Source: Taxillus chinensis
Taxonomy: Eukaryota; Streptophyta; Magnoliopsida; Santalales; Loranthaceae
Reading direction: 5' to 3'
Assembly: GCA_023512835.1 (NCBI GenBank)
Contig: CM042089.1
Location: forward strand, 13,469,759 to 13,533,758
Length of the DNA: 64,000 nucleotides
Position numbers and translations under genes: made by a program
In this document: piece after piece, positions 13,413 to 25,259 of the stretch
Numbering within the stretch: the stretch's first letter is position 1
Layout of the letters: each line of letters starts with the position of its first letter
The notes under the pieces: model-generated
Told to the model about the DNA's origin: nothing
Seen by the model: only the letters and a program-made list of their open reading frames with translations
The model's database searches: none

Positions 13413-14009
13413 TAGGGATGTAATTTTAAACTTCCAAATCACCGAAATTGCTCCAAACCGACTGCTAGAAATTGTTGATTTATCAAACCATCAAAATCGA
13501 ACAAAATCAGTTTGATTTGGTTTGAAACCAAATAATATATTGGTTTGCTTTGCTTTAAGATTTTAAAATCACAGTTTAAATCAAACCGAATAATATTGTC
13601 ATTTACTTATTTTCTGTTTTTATTTTATGTTTTGGGATTTATTTATTTAAGATTATTTGTTAATACTTGATATATTGTGCTTGTAAATTATATTATCTAA
13701 TTTTGATACTTACAATTATAAATTTGATATATATTAGTATTAATATCTTCACACACTATTTATTTTTTGTTTTACATCATTTTAACTTTCAAGAACTCAA
13801 AAATTAATAAACTAAACCAACTCAAACCAATCCAAAGTGATAATCTTCCAAACCGCTAGTTCAAACCGAATTGACTCCAAATTGAATTAGTTTGGTCTAG
13901 TTTGGTAAGCAATAGGTTTGGTTTGATTTGATTTTGTTCAAACTGAAAAACATCAAATTGGTTTGAAAAATGACTTAAACTAACCCAAACTGAACCAATT
14001 TCACCCCTA
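13413..14009. mobile_element. hAT-type MITE rich in AACC(G/A) motifs
   Basis: Terminal inverted repeats TAGGGATGTAATT (left) and TAGGGGTGAAATT (right, minus strand). The flanking 8-mers TCTTGTAG and ACTTATAG match at 6 of 8 positions. The interior is full of AAACCGAA / TTTGGTTTG motifs on both strands, and nothing is coding. Confidence 0.65.
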
Positions 14010-15182
14010 ACTTATAGCCACTTATCATAAATTTGATTACAACCAACCTCTAACCTCATTAGGCCATGAGTGCCTGCATTTATATCAACAGATGTCAAGC
14101 ATCCAACCTTTGGGTCATACCCTTACCCACCACAATCTCCGCAATCAAATCATATCAAATTACACAACAAACCACATGAAAAGTCTACAGTGCCACAACT
14201 ATCAATAATCATTTAACCATATCATCAGTACCACTATCTTATTACAGGTTCATCATATAAAATAGATTAGGTATGCAAATCTCAATCAAAGCATTAATCA
14301 TAAACACGCATAATCATAACCATAACCATCTAAGGTGAGGAGGTTGTAAAGACCTGCATTTTAATAACCTTCTAAGATAGTGGTTAAATGGTAATGGTAG
14401 TACCTAAGTGTTGGTGTGACCATCAATATGAGTATTTTGATTGTACTTGAACTCAATTTGGAGTTTGAGAACAACAAAACAATAAACTCAAAGTCTTTAC
14501 CTTGGTGTTTTATCCAACACTTGTAGGTACCTGAAAATAAACAATCACATAACAAGAAGGATGGATAACCACGATTTAGTAGGGATCATGTCTTCTTAAC
14601 TAATCTCATACTCCTAGCATCTACATAATAGTGTGGATAAGTGCAGTGTCGTGTCAATGATATATATATATACGATCCACAATTAGCGTTTCCACCTCAC
14701 ATAATACTCATAACCCAAACATAACAAGAGCAAGTCACATATGCCTCCTCAACCTTAACCTCAACCACACAAGAATCTCAGCCTCTGCCACACATGCCCT
14801 TAACCTTAACCACACATGCACCTCAATCATATATACAACAAACACTATATTTCAACATGATATTTATTGTAATCACAACATAAACATTCTTCAATACATA
14901 AAGTAAACACCTAATAATAACTCAACATAATAAGATCATCTCATTTCGCAGCACACACAAAATACTATGTATGTAACATGTCGATAACACAACCTAGGAT
15001 CACTATAACCACAAGCCTCATGTAAAACATAGAATCTCTAATATAAGCACGAAACGAAATGAACTCTAACGTAACCTTACGGCCCTCATAAATGGACTTT
15101 CACTTTTCTTACTGAAATCCAACCATACACGCAGAACACACCATATCAAGCCAACATTTATATATGAGATCACACATATAGA

Positions 15183-15213
<31 letters not shown>

Positions 15214-15391
15214 ATCAACTTCCAAACCTAACCCTATAATAAGTTCAACCGTACAAACACATTCAAGAGAAAGGAGTATAGAATCCCTACCTCGAGTCAC
15301 TGATAAAGTTAGGGTTTAGAATTGGAAAAGCCTCTTCTTTCTTGCTCCCCCTTGCTTCTCCTCTATAGATGTCTTCCCTATGCAAGAACGT

Positions 15392-15395
<4 letters not shown>

Positions 15396-15462
<67 letters not shown>
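15396..15462. repeat. (CT)n microsatellite
   Basis: About 33 CT units, in the same position within its LTR as the (GA)n tracts at 11283 and 61500. Confidence 0.95.
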
Positions 15463-15466
<4 letters not shown>

Positions 15467-15539
15467 CAAACAAAATCAAAGAATAATCCTAAAAACGTAT
15501 CACAAAATGATGTATATCAAAAACACGCTATTGCAAGGT

Positions 15540-15912
15540 TGATGTCGACCAAAAATACCCCTATATCTACTACGTCGACCATTATTTTCTCACGTGGACC
15601 AACCACCTATATCGACCACAGGTCGATATTGCATCACTCCACACATGGTCGACATACCCGTGTTAACCACATCGTCCATACGTAAAAAATTACTCTCATA
15701 TCGACCAACTCAGAAGAAAACTCTCTAAAGTCTCCATAGATCGACATCGACCAAATGGGAGCTAAGTTGACCACGTCAACCACATCATTCTCGCATCGAC
15801 CATACACCACATACTCTTTGGAATCACCGTTGATCTTGACCACCACTATGCTAGGTTGACTACGTTGACCATAATATCTCAAATCAACCAAAGTCTATGT
15901 CGACCAAGTTCT
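15540..15912. repeat. Degenerate TCGACCA repeat cluster
   Basis: Around fifteen variants of (G/A)TCGACCA, TTGACCA or the complement GGTCGA occur at roughly 15-40-bp spacing, for example near 15544, 15573, 15611, 15648, 15740, 15796, 15854 and 15899. No single period is kept. Confidence 0.6.
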
Positions 15913-16140
15913 CAACCGACAATTCACAATAGCCTTTCTAAAATAATTTGGCTTCCGAGGTGCTGCTTTAGAATCCCCGCAAGGGGCACTACCCCCTTGA
16001 CCCCTGCTTGTTGACCGGATAGTAAGATCCTTGCTGAAGCGCTACGCCCTCGGACACCCACTAATGTAACGGACAAGAGTTCTTGCACAACACAATATAT
16101 CATATCTATAACCTCTACCTCATTCCTATGATAACTCCTC

Positions 16141-17472
16141 AAGTACCCAACTACAAATCATTACACACACATCCACTCAATGAAGACGTGAAGACATGGA
16201 GACATAGATTGCCATTTTACCTGAGAAAGCTATAAGTGAGAATAAAGGAAAATAAGGTTTAAAGTAATTTTAGATTGTCATTTTATCATCTTTTCTCAAA
16301 TCTGGAATAAGAAAATATTTTTTATTTCATTGATGCACATACCAAATAAAAAAATTATAGGATCCGTTTTGGTACGATGTTATTATTTTTAAAAATATAA
16401 TTATTTTAAAAAAGTAAATTCGATAAATTTAAAATTATTTATAAATGATAAAAATTTATGTTAGTATAATTTTTAAAAATAATTTTATTTTAAATTATAT
16501 ATAAATTCTTTTGAATCTCACTTTTATTTCCTTATCAATCTTATTTCCATCAATTCGGTGCATCAAATATGACTCAGACAGCAAAGGAATGCGGGCAAAC
16601 ACGTGTATAGGAGGTGTGCTGCGACGAGCGCACAATATGGGTTTCCCACGCGTTGGCGGACCGAGAAAGTAACCTCATACGGCTCGTCAAGGAACAGTCC
16701 AGAGCATGCGACGAGGGGCGTTCAAGTGGGAACCACGGCGTAGCTTTGAGTGGGCCGGTTAGGTAGGTGCAACTGTGCAAGTTTGCTATTATAGTCTAGA
16801 TAAGATAAAATGCCTCCTGCTGTCACCGACTCACTGCATGCGACATCCTTTCATTTTTGCGTGTTATATTTCCTTCGCTTACCAGTGCGTCACCGGCTCG
16901 ATTTAATATAAAAGAAGAACAAAAAAAAACAACAGTCCATCTTCTTCGCCGCTCCTACCCTGCCCCGAGCGTGACCCTCCTCGGCCACGACAACATCGGA
17001 GGCAGTGAAGAATCAACCATATATGTGACTCTGATTGTCGCCGCCACCACCGATCCCGCCTCCTTTAACCCCGCTTCCGCCTCCTCTTCATGTCCTCTTG
17101 GAAATTTAGTCCCTCGACTTCTAGGTCTCTCTCTACATATATGATATATTTGTATATATACGTGTGTGTATTCGATTTGTAATGGTTGTGATAATGAGAC
17201 TGTTTTGGAGTTACAGAGCGCCACAAGCTTTGTGTACGAGGAGCCAGGCTGCTATACAGCATAACGAAGGCATGGTATAGACAGGACGACTTGGAGTTGG
17301 AGAGAGTGCCTCTCATGCACGTTACCTGTGTGTTTTATTACTCTGTGATTTTTTTTTCAAAACTTTTTTTCTTGCCGCGGGTACTCCCCCGGCCCGCCGT
17401 TACCTGTTTGAACGTACCTCCACAGCGGTCCCACAGCCTCCATGATAGACAAGGAGCGGAGGAGAGGAATGG
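16141..17472. other. Intergenic, possible promoter and 5' region of the PUB-domain locus
   Basis: AT-rich to 16550, then more balanced. Short overlapping ORFs on both strands (16574-17316) have no recognisable domain. A 5' leader of the following locus is possible but unsupported. Confidence 0.35.
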
Positions 17473-18081
17473 GTGGCGGCTGCCCAAGTGGAAATAGAGT
17501 TCTGCAAGACTTGCAGTGAACCTGATCCGGATGCTTTAAAAAATGACATTGTGCGGGCCGAGCCTGATCCTGATGATGCTCCGGTCCCACCCAACTCAGG
17601 GTTCTGCAGAAACACTGATGATCTGGATCCAAATGATGCCGAACTACAGAGAACTCAGGACCCCGTTACCGTCGTTTGTAATCGCTTGGACGAGGCTATT
17701 AGGACGCTGCAATCTGAAGTTGACCCAACAGAGCTTGCTACAGTCTTGCAAACTCTATTTAAGATCATAAGGTCTGCGTAAACCAACTACTAAGCCTTAC
17801 GTCACTCTTACTGTGTGTTTTAGAGGCATCATAAATTTGTTGGATATATATTTGCTGGCAGGAATTTGATTGAACATGCATCCATAGGAGATAAAATTTA
17901 AGAAACTCAGGATGGTAATTATTACTTTCGCTGCAACCTTTGATAATGTTTTGATCTGCTATCTTAAGACGCAACAGTTTTGTCTCTCCTTGCAGTTTTT
18001 TATTTTCTTTTAGTTGTTTCTGTAACCCTTTGAATTTGCAGGCAAATCCTGTGTTTCAGATAAATGTTGCGAATTATAAAG
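17473..18081 (+). pseudogene. PUB/PUG-domain protein fragment
   Basis: Three exon-like segments with GT-AG borders: 17473-17771, 17862-17914 and 18042-18081. The first carries a CKTC...FCRN cysteine pair and an acidic EPDPDD stretch. It then has a helical run ending TELATVLQTLFKIIR. The next two continue NLIEH..., KKLR and ANPVFQ.NVANYK. Together these are the start of a PUB (PNGase/UBA or UBX) fold, which in other proteins binds p97/CDC48. Lesions: the expected start reads GTG, one extra A in the A-run near 17893-17899 shifts the frame to a stop, and the domain's C-terminal half is not found downstream. A PUX2-like or other PUB protein is possible. Confidence 0.5.
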
Positions 18082-21000
18082 GTAAGGTCCCTTGAGTCAC
18101 ATTTCTGAACCTGGCCAAGCTCCATATTAGTGGCCTGCAAAAACCCGAAGCCAAACTTTGGGGCGCTCAAAGACTGGCAACGCGCGGGAAGGCCAGGGCA
18201 GACGGCTACAGTCGGGGAAAAAATATATGAATATACATATATTATAGGAAATCTAATATACTGTGCACCTAAGCTAATTAGCTCCGATCATACTTCAGAA
18301 TCTACTGTTTCAATAAATGATTTTGTAAAATAAAAAAGAACTTTTTGAAATGATATACTTGTGAGCCTCCATCGAAGCTAAATAGTTTTGTTGTGTGCGT
18401 AATAAGAAAAAAAGTTGAATGGCGCCAAAAGCTTAAGCCGATTCCCTGTTTTCTGATATATATCATGGAACTTATATCATGGAATTTATATTAAGGTACC
18501 TAAACCATGCAAAACAACTACCATATAATAGGGACAGATCAACATAGCAGTCTAGAATCTGTCAGAAATGGAGTGAATCTTTCCCTAATATAACGTAAGC
18601 ACAAAGATGAATGCTAGGGCTAATCTTGCAGCATATTAATTATAACAATTTGTCACAGTACACTTTCCTACCAAGATTTTTGGCCTTGAAACTAAACTTT
18701 TAAAAAAGTGTCAAAAATTCACCTGTTCTTTCCCGACATGCAGTTCACTAGAACGCGAGCCTTGTCCTTTTCACTTTGCTCTGAAAATAGGAAAATATGT
18801 CACATTATACTTAGGTTTGTAACTCAGTTAACAAAAATCATATCATAACATGGAAAAAGTGTAACCGAGCCTAAAAATTGAATAGCAAAAAAAATGGCAA
18901 ACTTTTGTCATCTTGGTGACAATGATAAGTGAAGGAACTCTTATAGAGATTTTGACAAGGCACCATCTGCATATGTTAGGACAAGACTTTTGCATTGTAA
19001 GAATAGATAAGACTCGGTATGATGATCAATAAAAAAGTAATTTTAACCTTTCCAAATTCGGCCATCGTTAGATTTGGTGAGCGATTTTTTATGACATTTA
19101 ATCAAAAATGCCAAAAATTGTAGGCATTTTTTACGGCAGACGATCTGAATAAATAAATAAATTTATTTATTTATTTATTTCTTAACTTAACGCCGACGTT
19201 TGAATTATTGAAGGCTAGTGGTCAGTACGCGTTTTGGAGAATTTATTATTAAAAAAAAGAAGAAAACAAAGCTTAGAATTTACTTTTTCCTCGGTGACGA
19301 GGCAAAATCAGATCAAACCAAAAAACAAACAAAAAGAATAATAAACAAAGAAAAAGATAGGGCTTGTAGGCCCAACGAACCAACCTCTACATGATGGGTT
19401 GGACCGAAAGATGAAATGGTTGGGAGGGGTCTGGATTTATTAATGAGTAAGGTCGGCACATATTCGTGGTAATTTGATCAATTTTAGATTTTATTATTAT
19501 TTATTTTAAAAATTAATTATTATATTTAATATTTATGTAATATGTATCATGTAAAATTTTATAATAATTTAATAGTTAATTATTTCATAAATTTAATTAA
19601 AAATATATTAAATTACTACGGTAGTGAGTTAACTTTGCTCATTATTGAATCCAAACACGATTGAGAGACTCATATTATCAGCCAACACGAGAAATAATTT
19701 GGGTTTGCATCATTCATTCTATTTCTTTTTAATTTTTATAGTTGGGTTTGCATTTATATTTATTTGGACCTTGAGAGCATTTATGGTTGTTTGGCCAAAG
19801 TTCATTAAAATTTAGTTATAGAAATAATTTGTACAAAATTTAGCCCATCAATTTTTACAAACTTAAATAATAGGCTCAATTTTCTTAAATTATTTTAATA
19901 AAATATATAAGTTTATTAAAATTTTATATTTTAAAATAATATTATGAGGGATGACGAGGAGGGTTGTAAGCTTGGTGGGTTGAAAGAAATTGGAGAATGT
20001 GGGATTTCAAGCGAGCGAATCGTGTCTCTAGTCCTTATAGTTGGAGATAGGGTGAGCAAAAAAATTGACAAACTAATTTAATTCGATAAACCAATTGACC
20101 GAAAACCGTATAAACTGAAAAACCAAATAAACCGATGTTTATTTGGGTGGGTTGACTAACCTCTCAACCCAACCGAAAACCGAATAAACCGATTAGATAA
20201 ATAGTGTAACCCGCTCAAACCGACCGACAAACACTTTTGGATGAGAAATTTTCTCTGACACGATAAGAAATATAAAGATGTAATGAATTAGAAGTGAAAG
20301 TTTATTGATTACGGACTTCCTAAGTTTAATCTAAAGGTGTTTTTGATGACGACAATTCATTTGATTTGGTTTGTTGAGATTAGATATTAAATTTTGTATT
20401 CTAGTTTGTGTTAATGTTGTGAATTTAAGTTGAGAATTTGGCGATACTAGGGTTGAGCAGGAAAACTGTTAACCCGATTTAACCTGACAAACCGACCGAT
20501 CAAAAACCGAATAAACTGATTTGGGTAGGTTAAGCAATCCTATAAAATCGACCGAAAACCAAAAATTTGGTTTAGGGAAGTGATGTAACCCACTCAAACT
20601 GACCGACGATCATCCCGAGATATTAGGGCCCAAGGAGTAAGGCTTGTTGTGATCGGGCTTGCCATCCTTGCCTTTGTCAACCAAGAGCTTGTTGAGGCCA
20701 GATGCGGCATAGTTGTTGGGATTAGCGGTGATGGAGGCAGAGTTGAGCCTCTATTATCTAATTCGGGGAATCATAGCCTCGAGCCCCTAGTGTCCGGGCA
20801 TGTCTCACTCTGACTTGAGGTCAGTTGAGGCAGGGTGGTCCTTGCTACTGACAAATAGGAGCAATTATAGTGATAGATGGCGGTGCCAGAGGAAAAGGAG
20901 GAGGATAGTGGCAATAGAAATTTAATTACTGGGGACAGATAAGGATATGCGGAAGAGGAGTTAGGGGAGAGCATTGTCCTTGACTGGAGAAGGATAAGGT

Positions 21001-22560
21001 CGTTTAGGAAAGGTAATATGGTAAATAAAAAATAATAAAATCATATTTAGTAAATAAAGCTTAGTGTCTTCATTTAATAAGGGGTTAGATAAAGTTAAAT
21101 TCATTGCAGCAATAAAGAGCTCATTATTGACAGCTTTTGAACTTTTTACCTATTATTTAATTATAATTTAGCTTTTGTGAGTTGTATGCAAATATCCTAA
21201 GAGTACATTTAAGAGGGCTATGTATTCTCATAAATATAGAGCCAAATAATAATAAAAAGGTTCAAACACTTTCTTATCTTTCTTTATTTCCTTATATAGT
21301 TATGATGAGTAACTATTCATTCTTCATATCATATATTTTTTAAAATGAGGAATTAAAATGCCTAATGAGGAATAAAATATATATATATATATATAAGGAG
21401 AGAGAAAAGAACAATAAAGAGAGAAAATAATAATAAAAAAGTTAAAAAAATTATTTTAATAAAAATAAAAATAAAATAAATAATAGTGTTAAAGATGCTC
21501 TAAATCAATTAGTTTAGTTTAGTTTATTTTTATTTAAATAAAAGGAAAATATATTATAACAACAAAAGTAAGAGGCACCATAATATATGAACCTATATTG
21601 CAAGGAAACAATAAAGAGAAATCGCTTGACTATTAAATCTTGCAATGCTTTGCTAAAAACTTGTTGATAGAATGCCTAACTTATTTTTAAAAGTCTTATA
21701 ATTTTGCTTGCTTTAAGTGGTTCAAGAGAGGTTTAATATAATAACTATTGAGTAGGTGATAAATACAGTATTGAAATGAATCAAATTATTAAATCTAATA
21801 AAATGATTAAGGCAATGAGATTACTATATATAAAACTAAAAATAAATTTTTAACATTACTTCATATATCTTTATTCAAGGAAATGAATTTATTATTTTTG
21901 TATAATTATTAAAATATTTTTCATTTTAAAGTTATTTTAAATTTCTAATAATAAAATTAATCATTCAAGTTAATTTTAATTCAAACCAATCAAATAAAAA
22001 AAATCCAAACACATGTCGTTTGTTTGGTAAATAAGAATAAAATGGAATGTAAAATTACCCTCATTTTTTTGTTTTTAATTTCTAACCTCGTGGGAATGAT
22101 TGCTATTATTTTTATGCGGATTTCATTCCAATTCTGATGTATATATGAATTTTCATTCCCCCCACCCTTAAGGTACTACTTGGAATTGGAATATGAACTT
22201 GGACTTCAACGCAAATAAGATGATCATGGAGGAGGTGGGATTATCCCCTTGAAGTGGCTCCAAAACAAGATCATAAATCATTTTCTCTACCATCTCATAT
22301 ATATATAAGGGCCTCATCCACATCTCCCTCAAGCTACAAGAGGAGCAACATGAGCGTTGCATGGACTTCATATGTCCCTAATGTCTCTACCCTCTAGATT
22401 GACCAATCGAGATTAACGAGGAGACCCTCTATTGGGATAGTGCTATATAAAGCAATGTGTAATCCTAATTATGTAAAGATTATTTCTGATTAATTGAAAT
22501 ATATTTTGTTTAAATATTTATTAGATTGCATTCTTTTGCTTTCTTATGTGGCTGAGCATT
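18082..22560. other. Gene-free AT-rich stretch with small transposon relics
   Basis: No supported gene. 18130-18215 is a short GC-richer patch with no product. 20049-20290 and 20447-20610 are two related relics, each starting TAGGGT(T)GAGCA and rich in AACCGACC motifs, hAT-MITE-like. A Tourist-like MITE lies at 21201-21500. 20640-20990 has higher GC but only short ORFs. Confidence 0.5.
21201..21500. mobile_element. Tourist-like (PIF/Harbinger) MITE
   Basis: 300 bp flanked by TAA on both sides (21198-21200 and 21501-21503). Ends are GAGTACATTTAAGAGGGC (left) and GAGCATCTTTAACAC (right, minus strand), fitting PIF/Harbinger-type MITEs. Confidence 0.6.
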
Positions 22561-23234
22561 ATAACATCCCATTACTTATCAAAGTCTATTACTGGGTATG
22601 TGTGAGACACATATAATAGATCTACTAATTAAACTAAGTATAAAATTGGTTCACAATCGGTGAATGAAGTTTGGAATGCTCTATTCTGATAAGATTGTGG
22701 TGCGGACTATTTCCATAGTGGGAGTGATATGATCTAGGATTATTGTAAAAAGTTTTCAAATAGTAGTGCTAGTATGTAATTATACATATTGAACAGGACC
22801 ATGATAGAATAAATTCTTCAACTAATCTCCGTTGCATTGTATGAAGAATTTTATATTCTTTCGCTAAATGACTGATTTATAGATTGATCTTAATCTATAC
22901 CATTTAATTAACTCATGTTTATAATTTATGTCTTTTGACTTATCAATGAATGAGAGGCTTAGTGCTTTAAATACCTCGATATCTTGGAGATATAATATTA
23001 TAGATAGTGAGAGCGTCAAGTTAGGTGCGTGGAATCCACTGCTTCGTTATACGAAGAATAATGATATTCTTATAATGGTAAGTTGATTTTTGGCCTAACA
23101 TAATTGAGTGACATTTTGAAATATGTTGTGGGAACTTTTCCCCCTTAATTGTTGTATAATATGATAAATAATGCAGTCGGATATGGAAGTACAAGTGAGT
23201 ATGATGCTAGACGAGACACTAGAGGTCATTACCC

Positions 23235-23765
23235 GAGATAAGACATTACTCATAGTGATAGGGAATGTAAAACGTGGATGCATACCTCTTGTAGGAATGA
23301 TTCCCCCAGAGACCATAGTTTGTCGGCAATATGAGACTATGGCCTCTAAGCCATTGATTGGAGCTGAATTGGCTGAGAAGGAAACTCCTCGAATTGAGGA
23401 GAAACACGATCAAGAGATAATACTTGTAAAGGAACAAAAGACTGAAATGATACGAGTATAATAAGAACAAGCTAGTATATGCATTGGTTAGCACTTTGGC
23501 CTCAATTACAGAATTGCTAGCTGAGGGTTTATCTCGGCCCGAGATAAGGTGTTACTCGAAATGATGGGGAATACAAAACATGGACGTATATCTCTTGTGG
23601 GAATGATTCCCCAGGAACTATAATTCGTCAATAATATAAAACATTGGCCTCTGAGGCATTGGTTAAAAAGGAAACTGATCAAATTGAGGAGAAGCACGGT
23701 CAAGAGATGATGCTCATGAAGGAATATATGACTGAAATAATGCGAGTATAACAAGAACAAGCTAG
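23235..23765 (+). pseudogene. Tandemly duplicated transposase-like fragment
   Basis: Two copies about 300 bp apart share CCCGAGATAAG, CTCTTGT.GGAATGATTCCCC, GGCCTCT(A/G)AG, AAATTGAGGAGAA and GAGTATAA.AAGAACAAGC. Copy one is open for 96 codons (23171-23461) and copy two is frameshifted. Resemblance to the C-terminus of plant En/Spm-type transposases is weak. A third fragment (GTTGGTTAGCACTCTAG..) resumes at 28046 after the LTR insertion. Confidence 0.4.
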
Positions 23766-23769
23766 TATG

Positions 23770-25192
23770 TGTCACGCCCCCGAGTCCTAAAACAACAGAA
23801 CCAGGAACACGACGTCCCCACGCCCACACCCGAGGGGTCGAGGGAATTTGTGGCCAACCCAATCTTGTATAACTCTACAACATGGATAGAATTGTAATAA
23901 CTAATGGTCCAACAAAATATTCAAGCAAGGGAACATGTATAACATTACTAAAACCAATCAACACCCATGAGAAAACATAACAAAGTAACCAATCGGGTTT
24001 GTACAACTGTCACGGACCCAAGTCCGAAAAATAAAATAATAAAATAATAAACAAGGTCCATAGAATATCCTACACTAAGGATGTCCCGGTCTGCTCTGCT
24101 ATGGTTCCATCAGCTACTCCCTACAACCTGTAGGAAATAGAAAAAAAGTAGGGTGAGCACGAATGCCCAGTAGGTTATCCTCATCTCTACTATCCTATAG
24201 CATGAAATCCTAAGTCTACATGAACGGTATATGCTTGTGCCAATGTCGTGTCATATTTATTCACAGCCAAATCACATTAAACCACAAAATAAAACTTCAC
24301 ATCACTTTTCAATCATTAAAGGTTCACACCGACCCTCCATCCATCCATAGAAGTTTCCGTGTCCAACCCCCAAGGTATCCAGTTACTACTAGACAGCCAT
24401 ATGTGGGACCCGTAGTGTCCCTAACGACAACCTGCCACATATATGGGACCTGGGTTACCAGCCACATAGGGGACCTGCGGCCTCTTGCCAGCCCTAGGTG
24501 GGACCCATGGTTAACCCAACCGAATCCACTAATGAATACATACGTACAACCAACAGATAATAATTCCAATAACCGGTATTATAACATGTAGTGTATTTAA
24601 ATCTCGAAACCAACAACATACCACACAAAAAAATTAAATTTGCCAAATTGATAGTAATGAGTCAGACAATATCTATTTAATTAAACTAATCAACTCAAGA
24701 CCAAATAGTACTCAAATTTACAAACTACCAACGTTAAGCCCAAATCTAACCCAAACCCATGAGGTCAAGAGAAACAAGACCGGCCCGATAAACGTTGCCA
24801 GAATGAACGTACGATAAGGCCTTGCCCTGCTGCCCGGTCGGTCATCGTGCGTTAGCTCTGGCTAACTGAAAAGCCCAGGTCAACTGGCCTGGTATCATAC
24901 TAATTATAATAATAATGATCGTAATAATAATGATAGATAGTAGCATCATGCAGGGATGAGAAGCATGCAGGTCGGGAAGCCGTGGGATGTCAGGTGCCGA
25001 CCCAGCGTGCACTAATGGTTTATACCAACGTTAATATATATATATACCTATATATTTATATATGTATATATAAGTGTTAGCTCCATTGCCAAAAGCAAGT
25101 CCATGTGGCGGATGTGCGCCTGTTCGTGAACGGGGACTCCGGTATCTTGCGGGAAAGGCCAGGCCGAATGGCCTAGTCACTTAATGGTGAAA

Positions 25193-25259
<67 letters not shown>

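Larger units (their letters stand above)
12459..14340. other. AT-rich intergenic DNA with two MITE-type elements
   Basis: No gene. Contains the hairpin at 12650-12823 and the hAT MITE at 13413-14009, listed separately. The rest is simple AT-rich sequence including (TA)n near 12475 and 12597. Confidence 0.6.
14345..16140 (-). mobile_element. Decayed LTR of the 10739/60913 gypsy family, minus orientation
   Basis: On the minus strand the family blocks recur in order: the (GA)n tract (plus-strand CT run 15396-15462), TAGGTTTGGAAG..., CACGACACTGCACTTATCC, GATGCTAGGAGTATGAGA, GACATGATCCCTA, and CTACAAGTGTTGGATAAAACACCAAGG. Divergence is clearly higher than between the other two copies. Boundaries are approximate. 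The outer part (15540-15910) carries a cluster of TCGACCA-like repeats. Confidence 0.6.
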
